Below, in pieces: positions 17,727 through 26,537 of a DNA stretch of 64,000 nucleotides; the first letter of the stretch is position 1, and each line of letters starts with the position of its first letter. This stretch comes from an uncultured Alphaproteobacteria bacterium. Its GTDB lineage: Bacteria; Pseudomonadota; Alphaproteobacteria; Thalassobaculales; Thalassobaculaceae. The notes below the pieces were generated by a model. That model saw nothing but the letters and a program-made list of their open reading frames with translations, was not told where the DNA came from and did no database searches. The translations under genes were made by a program, and so were the position numbers. The stretch is taken from NCBI GenBank assembly GCA_937776645.1, contig CALMRI010000016.1, positions 1-64,000 on the forward strand, in the 5' to 3' direction.

Positions 17727-17852
17727 GCGGCGAACCTCCGGGATCGGCGCCGGTGGGAAAGGGCAAGGTCTTGCCGTTGCCGGATGCCTACACCACAATC
17801 CGCACCAATGGCACTATCTTTTCGTGCTGGAACCGCTGGGGTGACCGGAACA

Positions 17853-18878
17853 ATGGTGAAACTCCTACAGGCGATGGCCGGCGCGAAACATGGGGGCGCC
17901 GAGGCCTTTTTCACCCGTCTCGCGATTGCTCTGGAACGCAGCGGCCAGGAACAGCGAGTGGTGATCCGACGCGACGAAGATCGGTCGGCGGCATTGCGCG
18001 GCGGTGGGGTAGAGCCGCTACAACTCAGCTTTGGCGGGGCGTTGGACTTGTTGACCCGGCGGCGTCTCGGCGGCGAGATCCGCCGCTATCACCCGGACGT
18101 GGTGATGACTTGGATGAATCGTGCGACGGCGAAAATACAGCCGGGCCGGTTCGTCCATGTCGCCCGGCTCGGCGGATATTATGATCTGAAATACTACCGC
18201 CATTGCGATCACCTGATCGGCAACGCGCCGGGTATCGTCGCGTATGTAATCGCCCACGGCTGGCCGGCCGAGCGGGCTCACTATATTGGCAATTTCGTCG
18301 ATAGCCGAAAAGGGAGCCCCGTCGGGCGCGCCGGTTTGAACACGACGCCGGACGCCAAGGTGATCCTGGCGCTGGGTCGGTTTCACCGGAACAAGGCTTT
18401 TGATGTGCTGATCCGTAGCCTTGCGGAGGTTCCGGGCGCGGTGCTTTGGCTCGCCGGAGACGGGCCGGAGGAAGATGAACTGAAGGCGCTAGCGCGGGAT
18501 GTCGGGGTGGTCGACCGGGTTCGCTTCCTCGGTTGGCGCGACGACACGGCTGATCTGATTGCGGCGGCGGATATCCTGGCCTGCCCGTCGCGCCATGAAC
18601 CGCTCGGCAATGTGGTGATCGAGGCCTGGGCCCAGGCCAAGCCGGTGGTCGCGGCGGCGAGTGACGGGCCGAGACACCTGATTACCGACGGTCAAAGCGG
18701 TTTGCTCTGCCCGATCGACGCGCCGCAGGGCATGGCCTCGGCGCTGCGCCGGGTCGCTGAGGCACCGGCGCTGGCAGCGCTGTTGGGGGCGGGTGGCGAG
18801 GCGGCCTTTCACGCCAGTTTTACCGAGCAAAAGATTGTTCGCCAGTACCGGGAATTGTTTTCCAGTATCGTCGGCTAA
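17853..18878 (+). CDS. GT4-family glycosyltransferase
   Basis: This 341-residue GT-B enzyme starts at the ATG at 17853 (MVKLLQAMAGAKHGGAEAFF). The donor domain has VILALGRFHRNKAFDVLIRS and WLAGDGPEEDEL, and the EX7E-like catalytic segment is SRHEPLGNVVIEAWAQAKPV. It is divergent from the minus-strand GT9 with 126 bp between them. A weak inverted repeat AAGCC/GGCTT followed by five T's just after the stop (18878-18900) may be a terminator. The frame is open further upstream to 17784, but those codons read as non-native. Confidence 0.88.
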   Translation: MVKLLQAMAGAKHGGAEAFFTRLAIALERSGQEQRVVIRRDEDRSAALRGGGVEPLQLSFGGALDLLTRRRLGGEIRRYHPDVVMTWMNRATAKIQPGRFVHVARLGGYYDLKYYRHCDHLIGNAPGIVAYVIAHGWPAERAHYIGNFVDSRKGSPVGRAGLNTTPDAKVILALGRFHRNKAFDVLIRSLAEVPGAVLWLAGDGPEEDELKALARDVGVVDRVRFLGWRDDTADLIAAADILACPSRHEPLGNVVIEAWAQAKPVVAAASDGPRHLITDGQSGLLCPIDAPQGMASALRRVAEAPALAALLGAGGEAAFHASFTEQKIVRQYRELFSSIVG

Positions 18879-18976
18879 GCCTTGGTTCGTCGGGCTTTTT
18901 ATTTCTATAATAGGTCTCTGATTTCAACCCGTGTGGGATCGATGGCCGCGGCCTCGGGACCGATTGGGAGCCAACT

Positions 18977-20308
18977 ATGACGATCTCCGATACCAATGTA
19001 CCGAATGACCTCGATTCCTTGTGGATGCCGTTCACCGCAAACCGCCAGTTCAAGAAGGAACCGCGACTGTTCGTCGAGGCCGAGGGGATGCACTACATCA
19101 CGGCCGACGGTCGTCGGATACTGGATGGGACCTCCGGGCTGTGGTGCGTCAATGCTGGCCATCGCCGGAAATCAATTATCGAGGCGGTGCGCCAACAAGT
19201 TGAAAAGCTCGACTATGCGCCCGGTTTTCAAATCGGCCACCCGCTGTCCTTCGAGTTTGCCTCCCGGTTGACCGGGATGCTGGAGGGGTACAGTCAGGTG
19301 ATGTTCACTAATTCCGGTTCCGAAGCGGTCGACACAGCCCTGAAGATGGCGCTCGCCTATCAGCGGACCATCGGTCAGGGCACCCGAACCCGCTTTATTG
19401 GCCGCGAGCGCGGTTATCATGGCGTCGGTTTCGGCGGCATCTCGGTCGGCGGCATTTCGCCTAACCGCAAGATGTTCGGCAATATGTTGACCGGCATCGA
19501 CCATCTGCCGCACACCCACAATCTGGAGGAGAACGGCTTTTCCCGGGGGCAGCCGGAATGGGGCGCGCATCTGGCTGACGACCTTGAACGAATCGTCGCG
19601 TTGCATGATGCCTCGAATATCGCGGCAGTCATCGTCGAGCCAGTTGCTGGCTCGACCGGGGTGCTAGTTCCGCCCAAGGGCTATCTGCAGCGGCTGCGCG
19701 AGATTTGCACCAAGCACGGTATCTTGCTGATTTTCGATGAGGTGATCACCGGGTTCGGTCGTCTTGGCGATAGCTTTGCCAGCGAGTATTTCGGCGTGCA
19801 GCCGGATCTGTTCACCACTGCCAAGGGCATCACCAATGCCACAGTGCCCATGGGCGCCGTGTTCGTTCGCGAGGGTATCTATGACGCTTTTATGAACGCG
19901 GCGACTGACGAGAACGCCATCGAGTTCTTCCACGGCTATACCTATTCCGGTCATCCGCTCGCCTGTGCCGCCGGTCTGGCGACGCTTGATCTTTATCGCG
20001 ACGAGGGTTTGTTCGAGCGGGCGGCCGGTTTGCGCCAGTATTTTGAGGATGCGATGCACTCGCTAGCCGATGCGAACCACGTGATTGATGTCCGCAATCT
20101 TGGTGTCATGGGTGGCATCGATCTTGAACCGATCCCCGGCAAACCGACGGTGCGAGGCTTCTCCGCCTTCACCAAGGCCTATGAGAGTGGGCTATTGGTG
20201 CGCACGACCGGAGATACCATCGCGCTGTCGCCGCCGCTGATCATTGAGAAAGCGCAGATCGATTTCATCGCCGAGACTGTCCGCGACGTACTCAAGACGG
20301 TGCACTGA
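18977..20308 (+). CDS. Omega-amino acid:pyruvate aminotransferase (class III)
   Basis: This 443-residue class III PLP aminotransferase resembles beta-alanine:pyruvate transaminase. The start is the ATG at 18977 with GGGAG upstream. Landmarks are LDGTSGLWCVNAGH near the N-terminus, MFTNSGSEAVDTALKMALAY for phosphate binding, LLIFDEVITGFGRLG with the PLP Asp, and the Schiff-base K283 in FTTAKGITNATVPMGAV. The C-terminus LSPPLIIEKAQIDF is intact. It transfers amino groups from beta-alanine or omega-amino acids and amines to pyruvate in the cytosol. It stands alone, with no operon partner. Confidence 0.9.
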   Translation: MTISDTNVPNDLDSLWMPFTANRQFKKEPRLFVEAEGMHYITADGRRILDGTSGLWCVNAGHRRKSIIEAVRQQVEKLDYAPGFQIGHPLSFEFASRLTGMLEGYSQVMFTNSGSEAVDTALKMALAYQRTIGQGTRTRFIGRERGYHGVGFGGISVGGISPNRKMFGNMLTGIDHLPHTHNLEENGFSRGQPEWGAHLADDLERIVALHDASNIAAVIVEPVAGSTGVLVPPKGYLQRLREICTKHGILLIFDEVITGFGRLGDSFASEYFGVQPDLFTTAKGITNATVPMGAVFVREGIYDAFMNAATDENAIEFFHGYTYSGHPLACAAGLATLDLYRDEGLFERAAGLRQYFEDAMHSLADANHVIDVRNLGVMGGIDLEPIPGKPTVRGFSAFTKAYESGLLVRTTGDTIALSPPLIIEKAQIDFIAETVRDVLKTVH

Positions 20309-20727
20309 TCTTCAAAGACCGGAAAGGCGCGGCCAAGAGCCTCGATCTCGGTGTCGAAATCCAGATTGGCTCTAAAGCTTTTGACTTGCCAAGGATTCGA
20401 GGAGCCGTCACTGTTGCAGTGGCTCCTTAACGCGGGTGCTGGGTAGTGCGAAGAACCATCGTTCTCTCGATCGGTTTGTTGCTGCTTTTGGGGGTGTGAC
20501 GAGGATATCCGCACGGTGGTGGATGATCTGTTCGGCGCAACGCAAGAAAAGCCAGCGGTGGCAGCCGTTGAACCGCGCTATTGCTACGGGACCATCGGTA
20601 AGGTCAATTGCTATACTCAGCCCCTGGGGGGCGAGGGAGAAAACCGGTTGATCGCTATGAGGGGGCCGCGCCTCGCCCCACCTCAAGCATTGGACCGCTC
20701 CGTCCCTGACGATCCCGTGCCACCTAC
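20309..20727. other. Gene-free stretch with a strong inverted repeat
   Basis: There is no convincing gene in ~420 bp. At 20399-20428 an inverted repeat pairs AGGAGC with GCTCCT and CACTG with CAGTG around a TTG loop, with a three-base bulge. It lacks a T-run on either strand. It could end the upstream aminotransferase mRNA with factor help, or be part of an extragenic repeat. Short open frames here on both strands show no family resemblance. Confidence 0.45.
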
Positions 20728-21412
20728 TTGGTTGGTCTCTTGCGTCGATATTTCACAGTCCCGCTCCTTGTCATCGCCGTCGCGTTATCGGCGCCGGCGA
20801 TGCATTCCGCCTCGGCGCAGAACGGCGCAAGACAATCCTACACAGAAGCCATGGATTGGTACCGCAAGAGCGCTAGGGCCGGCGATCCCGAGGCGCAGTT
20901 CTATTACGGTTTGGCCTTGGAAGCAGGCGAGCAGGGGCCCCGTGACCTTGCCGCCGCGCGGCTATGGTTCAAGCGGGCGGCTGCGGCCCAGTATCCCCTG
21001 GCTCTTTACAAATTGGCGCTGATGACCCAGTTCGGCCAAGGAGGCCCGGCGGATCCGGTCTGAGGCGCGGCGGCTCTACCAGCTTGCCGCCGAGCGGGGC
21101 GTGGTCGAGGCGAAATTCAATCTGGCGGTGATGCTGCTGGATGGTGTTGGCGGTGCGGCGGACGGAAAAGCTGCGGCTGAGTTTTTTGTGGCCGCGGCGC
21201 GGGATGGTGTGACGGTTTCCTTCCTCCATCTGGCGATCCTTTATAACCGCGGTGAAGGGGTAGAGAGGGATCCCGTCGAGGCGCTGAAATGGGCATGTCT
21301 GGCGCGGCAGGCCAAGGTTCCTAGGGCCTCTGGGGTTGCCGAGAGTCTGGCTTCAGGTCTGTCGGGCGAACAAATCGCCGACGCTGAAGCGTGGGCTCGG
21401 GCCTGGAAGTAA
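20728..21412 (+). pseudogene. Secreted Sel1-repeat protein with one apparent frameshift
   Basis: A TTG start at 20728 gives a signal peptide (LLRRYFTVPLLVIAVALSAPAMHSASAQ) followed by Sel1-like repeats: AMDWYRKSARAGDPEAQFYY, AARLWFKRAAAAQYPLALYK, EARRLYQLAAERGVVEAKFN, KAAAEFFVAAARDGVTVSFL and EALKWACLARQAKV. Near 21060 one extra base (GGTCTGAGG) produces a TGA. Removing it restores the repeat DPVEARRLYQLAA. The corrected protein is ~227 residues and periplasmic. Sel1 repeats are protein-interaction solenoids. No partner is evident. It could be a base error, since the rest of the gene is clean. Confidence 0.7.
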
Positions 21413-21451
21413 TCCGGGTCTGCCAAGCAGCCAAGGAACGGACAGGTAACC

Positions 21452-22375
21452 GTGCGACACTCTAAAACGACTGCAGCACGACGGCCTCGATATCTGCCCT
21501 ATCTGTCGGGACGGTTCCGCCTGGCCATGGGGCTGATGGCGCTGGACCTGGACGAGTGGATCGAGCCGGACGAGCATTTCATCGCCGAGCTTGCCGAGAA
21601 GGGCCGTCTTTTCGCCGAGCGCCACGCGGCTGTCGTGCTCGCCCTGGCTGGCAGCGAGCCAGCCCAGCAGGAAGTGTTGGGGCTGTTGATTGAGCATATG
21701 ATCCGCCTGCACCCCCATCTATTGCGTTTGGACGGCGATACGGTGCGGGTCGTGCCAAGCGGTGCGTCCTATCGGCTAGAGGATTGGACGGCGGCGCCGC
21801 TCGACTTGGCCGGGCGTTTGGCCCAGGAGGATTTCTGTCTGATGGCGCCGGGAGAGGCGGGCTATACCTTGCAAGCCGCGTCGTTGTGCTTCCCCTCGCG
21901 CTGGCAATTGGCTGAGAAGATGGGCCGCCCGATGGCAGCGATCCACGGTCCGGTGCCGGGGTTCGGCGACAAGCTCGCCCACCCGGTTGACCGGTTTTTC
22001 GAGTACTTGCATGTCGACCGCCCGGTCTGGCGGGTTAATTGGTCGGTTAATGACGACCCGGCATTGTTTCAGCCGATACGCCGCCGGGGACCGGATGCCG
22101 GCACGCCAATCACCCCAGGGAACGCCGGCGAGAGGCTGTTCACCCGCTGCGAGCGGCAAACCTTGCGCCGCCTGCCCTCGACCGGCTGGATCCTGTTCAC
22201 CATCAAGACCTATGTTGATCCGTTGTCATGTCTGGCTGATCAGCCGGAAGCCGCCGCCGGCTTGGCGGCGGCGGTCCGGGATCTGCCGGCGGGAAATAGG
22301 GGCTACAAGAACGTCGCGTCCTACGAAGCGGCGATGCTCACCTATTTGGACCAGCTTGCCCTGGCCGGTGAGTGA
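21452..22375 (+). CDS. DUF3445 heme-dependent oxidative N-demethylase-family protein
   Basis: This 307-residue protein starts at a GTG (21452). It carries the DUF3445 signature blocks: PYLSGRFRLAMGLMALDLDEW, then AASLCFPSRWQLAEKMGRP, FGDKLAHPVDRFFEYL, VWRVNWSVNDDPALF, and ERQTLRRLPSTGWILFTIKT plus YVDPL. The family includes the heme-binding catalytic subunit of oxidative N-demethylases acting on methylated amines. Such enzymes normally need reductase or glycine-cleavage-T-like partners, which are not next to this gene. A stand-alone member of unknown substrate is therefore likely. It converges on the acyl-CoA synthetase gene, 50 bp away. Confidence 0.85.
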   Translation: MRHSKTTAARRPRYLPYLSGRFRLAMGLMALDLDEWIEPDEHFIAELAEKGRLFAERHAAVVLALAGSEPAQQEVLGLLIEHMIRLHPHLLRLDGDTVRVVPSGASYRLEDWTAAPLDLAGRLAQEDFCLMAPGEAGYTLQAASLCFPSRWQLAEKMGRPMAAIHGPVPGFGDKLAHPVDRFFEYLHVDRPVWRVNWSVNDDPALFQPIRRRGPDAGTPITPGNAGERLFTRCERQTLRRLPSTGWILFTIKTYVDPLSCLADQPEAAAGLAAAVRDLPAGNRGYKNVASYEAAMLTYLDQLALAGE

Positions 22376-22425
22376 GGGGGACGGCGGAATAACGGAGCCG
22401 GGATGACGGCAAACCCGACGAACCT

Positions 22426-23964
22426 CTAACCGGCTTTTTCCGTCTCGAAGATCAACCGAAGCTCGGTCTTCAAGATCTTGCCGTAGTTATTCTTCGCCAG
22501 CGAATCGACGAACCGATAGTCCTTTGGTCGCTTGAACCGGGCGATATTGTCCAGACAAAGCTGGTCCAGTTCCTCGGCGCTGATGGCCTGGCTCGGATGC
22601 GCGACGACGAAAGCGACGACTTCCTCGCCCCAGTCGGAGTGCGGCCGACCGACCACCGCGCACTCGTAGACCGAGGGGTGTTGCAGCAGTACTTCCTCGA
22701 CCTCGCGCGGGTAGATGTTGGTGCCGCCGGAAATGATCATATCCTTCGAGCGGTCCTTCAGGGTCAGGAACCCTTCGGCATCAATGGCGCCGACATCGCC
22801 GGTCCACAGCCATCCGTCGCGGATCGCGTTCGCCGTGGCCTCGGGATTGCCCCAGTATCCGGCCATCACCACGTCGCCGCGCAAGGTGATCTCGCCGATC
22901 GCATCGACCGGCAGCGGCGCGCCATCCTCATCGACGATGCGAACCTCGACATCGGTACGGGCGACGCCGGCCGAGGCAAGCCGTTCGTGATAGCGCGGGT
23001 TCTGTGGGTCCAGGAAGATCCGTTTGGGCAATCCGGTGATGGTCATCGGCGACTCGCCCTGGCCATAAATCTGCACCAATTTAGGTCCCAGCAGGTCCAG
23101 CGCCTTCAGCGTATCGGTTAGGTACATCGGTGCGCCGCCATAGACGATGGTCTTTAGGTTCGAGGTGTCCGCCTTGGCTATCGTCGGGGCGTTGATTAGC
23201 CGGGTGACCATGGTCGGCGCGAAGAAAAACGTACAACCCGGCCAATGTTTGATCAATTCCAAGGTCTCGTCGACGTCGAAGCCACCGCTTTCGGGGATCA
23301 CGTTATTGGCGCCGCGCGCGACATGCGGCAACGCGTAAAGACCGGAGCCGTGGCTCATCGGGGCTGCGTGGATCATGCAGTCCTCGGGCTCGATCACGTC
23401 GACATCAACAAGGTAGTTCATCGTCATCGAATGGACGTTGCGGTGGGTCAGCATCGCCCCCTTTGGGCGTCCCGTGGTGCCGGAGGTATAGAACAGCCAG
23501 GCAAGATCGTTCGGCGTGACCTCGGCCATCGTCATGGTTTCGCTGGCGCATAGAGCCTCGTATTTGGGCGTTGCGACGGTAATCACGCGCTCTAGCTCGG
23601 GCGCGTCGGAGCGGGCGTCGGCCACCGCCTCGGCGAGATCCGAGGTGATGAAACAGAGTTTGGCGCCGCTGTTTTCCAGGATGTAGCCGAACTCGCGCGG
23701 ATGCAGCTTGGCGTTGACCGGCACCGCCGCCAAACCGGCATGCCAGCAGGCGTACATCACCTCGATATCCTCGACGCAGTTCTTCATGATCAACGCCACC
23801 CGATCACCGGGCGCCAGGCCGAGCGAGCCACGCATCGATGCAGCTAGCCGGGTAACCCGGTCCGCCAGTTCACTGTAGCGCCGTTGAACGGTCACGCCCT
23901 TGGAGATGGCCGGTCGATTGCCATAGGTGAGGGCAATCCTGGCGAGGGTTCCGGCATAGTTCAT
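22426..23964 (-). CDS. Acyl-CoA synthetase (AMP-forming, class I adenylate-forming)
   Basis: This 512-residue enzyme starts at the ATG at 23964 (MNYAGTLARIALTYGNRPAI) with GGAG nine bases upstream. The frame is open to 24117, but the extra 51 residues look non-native. Core motifs are the AMP-binding loop LFYTSGTTGRPKGAMLTHRN, the A5-type VQIYGQGESPMTITG, the A8 hinge GWLWTGDVGAIDAEGFLTLKDR, and the catalytic lysine near the end in NNYGKILKTELR. It activates a carboxylic acid to its CoA thioester in the cytosol. The chain length or aromatic specificity is not assignable. The gene is monocistronic and divergent from the enolase-superfamily gene. Confidence 0.88.
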   Translation of the reverse strand: MNYAGTLARIALTYGNRPAISKGVTVQRRYSELADRVTRLAASMRGSLGLAPGDRVALIMKNCVEDIEVMYACWHAGLAAVPVNAKLHPREFGYILENSGAKLCFITSDLAEAVADARSDAPELERVITVATPKYEALCASETMTMAEVTPNDLAWLFYTSGTTGRPKGAMLTHRNVHSMTMNYLVDVDVIEPEDCMIHAAPMSHGSGLYALPHVARGANNVIPESGGFDVDETLELIKHWPGCTFFFAPTMVTRLINAPTIAKADTSNLKTIVYGGAPMYLTDTLKALDLLGPKLVQIYGQGESPMTITGLPKRIFLDPQNPRYHERLASAGVARTDVEVRIVDEDGAPLPVDAIGEITLRGDVVMAGYWGNPEATANAIRDGWLWTGDVGAIDAEGFLTLKDRSKDMIISGGTNIYPREVEEVLLQHPSVYECAVVGRPHSDWGEEVVAFVVAHPSQAISAEELDQLCLDNIARFKRPKDYRFVDSLAKNNYGKILKTELRLIFETEKAG

Positions 23965-24202
23965 CGGCTCGGGCTCCACGAAAGCGATACAGCGGCGACT
24001 ATACCAAGCCGGGGCATCGATTTCAGCCTTGGATTGCCTAGACGCCACCGTCGCTTTGCCTCTAGCCGCCAGCATCAAGAGGGTGCTGGTGAATCCTGGT
24101 GGAATTCGTGGCGCCAAGCTCTAAGCTGATCGTGACTACGAGAGGCGCATCAACGTCGCAATACGATTCCGACTAAACCGATCGCGCTTTGGGGAGAATG
24201 TG

Positions 24203-25285
24203 ATGATCATCAAGGAAATCCGGACCCGCCATCTGCGCGCGCCCTGGATCGAGCCGCCGGTATTTGGAGCGGTAGTGCCGGAAATGCGCGACCTTCTGGT
24301 GGCGGAGATCGAGACCGAGTCCGGTATTGTCGGCATGGGATATCTGATCCTGCTGCGTGGCGGGGTATCGACGGTGCGGGCCTGTTTGGATGAATTGGTC
24401 ATCCCCGAGCTGATTGGCCGCGACGCCACCGATATCGAGGGCATCTGGCAGCATCTGTGGGAGGCGAATTACTGGATAGGTCGGATGGGCGTCACGGTGA
24501 TGGCGCAATCAGTGATCGATATCGCGCTCTGGGATGCGTTGGGCAAGCGCGCCGGCCTGCCGCTGCACCGGCTCTGGGGACATTGCAATGATGCGATCCC
24601 GGCCTATGGCAGTGGGTGCTGGCGCGGCTATGGGCCGGAGGGGATGGTCGATCGGGCCGAACGCTATGTCGCGCAGGGCTTCACCTCGATCAAGATGCAA
24701 TGCGGGCATCTGTTCGATCGCCATCAGGACGTGCGCAATGTCGCGATGATGCGCGAGGCGCTGGGGTCGGAAATCGACATCATGATCGACGTTAACATGG
24801 GATGGACCGCCGATCAGGCGATCATCACCGGCCGGCGGTTTCAGGAATACGACCTGTACTGGCTGGAAGAGCCGGTGGTCTGCGAGGATTTCGCCGGCTA
24901 CGCCCGGATCGCCGAGGCTCTGGATCTGCGGGTCGTCGGCGGGGAGACCCATTTCACCCGCTTCGACATGCGGCCTTTCTTCGAACATTCCCGATTGCCG
25001 ATCTTACAGCCCGACGTGATGCGCGGCGGCCTTACCGAATTGCGCAAGATCGCCACCGTCGCCGATACCCACGGGATGACCATTGCGCCGCATCTGTTCC
25101 CGGAACTGATGGTGCAATTGATGGCGTCGATCCCGAACGGGTTGATCCTGGAATACGTCAACTGGATGGATGACGCCTGGGTCGACCCGGTGCTGCCGGT
25201 CGGCGGCGTTTACACGGCGCCGGAACGTCCGGGCCATGGATTGGCGTTCAAGGAGGAATTCCTCAAGGAATTCACCTTGAAGTAG
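24203..25285 (+). CDS. Enolase-superfamily enzyme, mandelate racemase/muconate lactonizing type
   Basis: This ~360-residue protein starts at the ATG at 24203 (GGGGAG upstream; a GTG at 24200 is in frame). The Mg ligands are visible: Asp in IMIDVNMGW (about residue 197), Glu in YWLEEPVVCE (about 223) and Glu in VVGGETHFTR (about 249). A His-Asp pair is present as H near 298 (IAPHLFPEL) and D near 272 (LQPDVMRGG). On the other face the usual KxK of strand two reads K-M-Q, so only the first lysine is kept. It abstracts a proton alpha to a carboxylate, probably as an acid-sugar dehydratase or racemase. The substrate is unknown. Confidence 0.85.
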   Translation: MIIKEIRTRHLRAPWIEPPVFGAVVPEMRDLLVAEIETESGIVGMGYLILLRGGVSTVRACLDELVIPELIGRDATDIEGIWQHLWEANYWIGRMGVTVMAQSVIDIALWDALGKRAGLPLHRLWGHCNDAIPAYGSGCWRGYGPEGMVDRAERYVAQGFTSIKMQCGHLFDRHQDVRNVAMMREALGSEIDIMIDVNMGWTADQAIITGRRFQEYDLYWLEEPVVCEDFAGYARIAEALDLRVVGGETHFTRFDMRPFFEHSRLPILQPDVMRGGLTELRKIATVADTHGMTIAPHLFPELMVQLMASIPNGLILEYVNWMDDAWVDPVLPVGGVYTAPERPGHGLAFKEEFLKEFTLK

Positions 25286-25444
25286 CTGAGCGGATTATTG
25301 CGGCGCCTCCAGTCGGCCCCATTCTCCCGTCATCTCGGCGAAGGCCGAGACCTATTCTTACGACTTTAGCTTTAGCTTGGATGGGGTAAGCTTGGCTGCA
25401 CGGTCCACTGGGACGCCTAGGCGTGGGACCAGAGAAATGTGACG

Positions 25445-25708
25445 ATGGCCGAGGCGTTCCGGGGCCTGTGGGCGCAAACAAAGACGGGCGTGGTTTTCGC
25501 CAGCGTATTTTCGTTCGTCGCGCCGGCGTTTCTGGTTTGGGGCGCGCCGATGACCTCGGGGCTTTTGCTGGCGGTGCCGTTCGCGTCGATTGCCGCGGGA
25601 CCGGATGCCGGCCGAGCGTTCGCCAGGGCCGGGATTTGCAACACCGCGGAGGAACGCACAGCGTCCGCTGGAGCTGCTCTGGATAGGCTATGTCCCAGGG
25701 ATGTTTGA
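25445..25708 (+). pseudogene. OpgH/MdoH-like C-terminal fragment
   Basis: This 87-residue open frame reads AEAFRGLWAQTKTGVVFASV, then APMTSGLLLAVPFASIAAGP and GRAFARAGICNTAEE. It resembles the extreme C-terminus of the membrane glucosyltransferase OpgH (last transmembrane helices plus the LGRxxRRxGL..PEE tail), which makes osmoregulated periplasmic glucans. The catalytic cytoplasmic domain is absent upstream, where the sequence is gene-free. I read it as a decayed remnant. A genuine small membrane protein is possible. The match is by eye only. Confidence 0.4.
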
Positions 25709-25903
25709 TCCCTGCCCGGCGTCAACTATGCTTGGTGAGGTCTCGCGACCACTCGCTTCTGGAGAGCTAGGTAGCTGATCGCAGCGCCTGGGTGAACGTG
25801 TCACCTGTCGCAATCCAATAGTGTTGCACTGGCCAACCGCGCTGCGCTGGCTAGCCCGGAGCGAACCGCTTATCCTGGCGGCTTGATGGTGCGGAGCCGA
25901 TAC

Positions 25904-26515
25904 ATGACCGATGACGAGCCTGTAGAGGCAGAGGGCAATCCCTGGACCGTATTGTCCCGGCGCGTCGCCTACGACAATAACTGGATCCAGGTCATCGAAC
26001 ATGACGTGCTCAACCCGGCCGGCAACCCTGGGCTCTACGGGGTGGTTCATGTGAAAAGCCTGGCGGTCGGGGTGCTGCCGATTGACGACGATGGGGCGAC
26101 CTATCTGGTCGGCCAATACCGGTTTCCTGGCGACTATTTCAGTTGGGAGTTACCGGAGGGCGGTGGGGCAATGGACGTGCCGGCGGAAATCTCCGGGGCT
26201 CGGGAATTGCGCGAAGAAACCGGTTTGACCGCCGCCCGCTGGCACCAGTTCCTGCGCATGGATCTTTCCAATGCGATCAGTGACGAAAGGGCTGTTGGCC
26301 TGATCGCCTGGGGGCTGCGGCAATTTGCGCCGGAGCCGGAGGAGGACGAAAAAATCATAGTGCGCCGGATGCCCTTCGGCGAAGCATTGGCGATGGCGCT
26401 TTCCGGCGAGATCGTCGATTCCTTCGCCCAGACCATGTTGTTCAAGGCCAAACTTCTGGCGGACCTCGGAGCGTTGCCGGACCCGGTGCTTAAACGATTG
26501 GCAGTCGGGCAATAA
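25904..26515 (+). CDS. Nudix hydrolase (ADP-ribose pyrophosphatase-like)
   Basis: This ~203-residue protein starts at the ATG at 25904 with GGAG seven bases upstream (MTDDEPVEAEGNPW); an earlier ATG at 25886 is in frame. The Nudix box is readable as GGAMDVPAEISGARELREET followed by GL, with catalytic Glu residues in REETG, preceded by YRFPGDYFSWELPEG. The overall layout (N-terminal WTVLSRRVAYDNNWIQV, strands, Nudix box, C-terminal helix) is that of NUDT5/ADPRase-type enzymes, which clear ADP-ribose or nucleotide sugars in the cytosol. Confidence 0.85.
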   Translation: MTDDEPVEAEGNPWTVLSRRVAYDNNWIQVIEHDVLNPAGNPGLYGVVHVKSLAVGVLPIDDDGATYLVGQYRFPGDYFSWELPEGGGAMDVPAEISGARELREETGLTAARWHQFLRMDLSNAISDERAVGLIAWGLRQFAPEPEEDEKIIVRRMPFGEALAMALSGEIVDSFAQTMLFKAKLLADLGALPDPVLKRLAVGQ

Positions 26516-26537
26516 GGCGTGAATTCGGGGCTTATAT

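Noticed and set aside
20408-20686. Minus-strand 92-codon frame in the 20.4-20.7 kb gap
   Set aside because: I looked for a transposase resemblance and could not support one; no ribosome-binding site.
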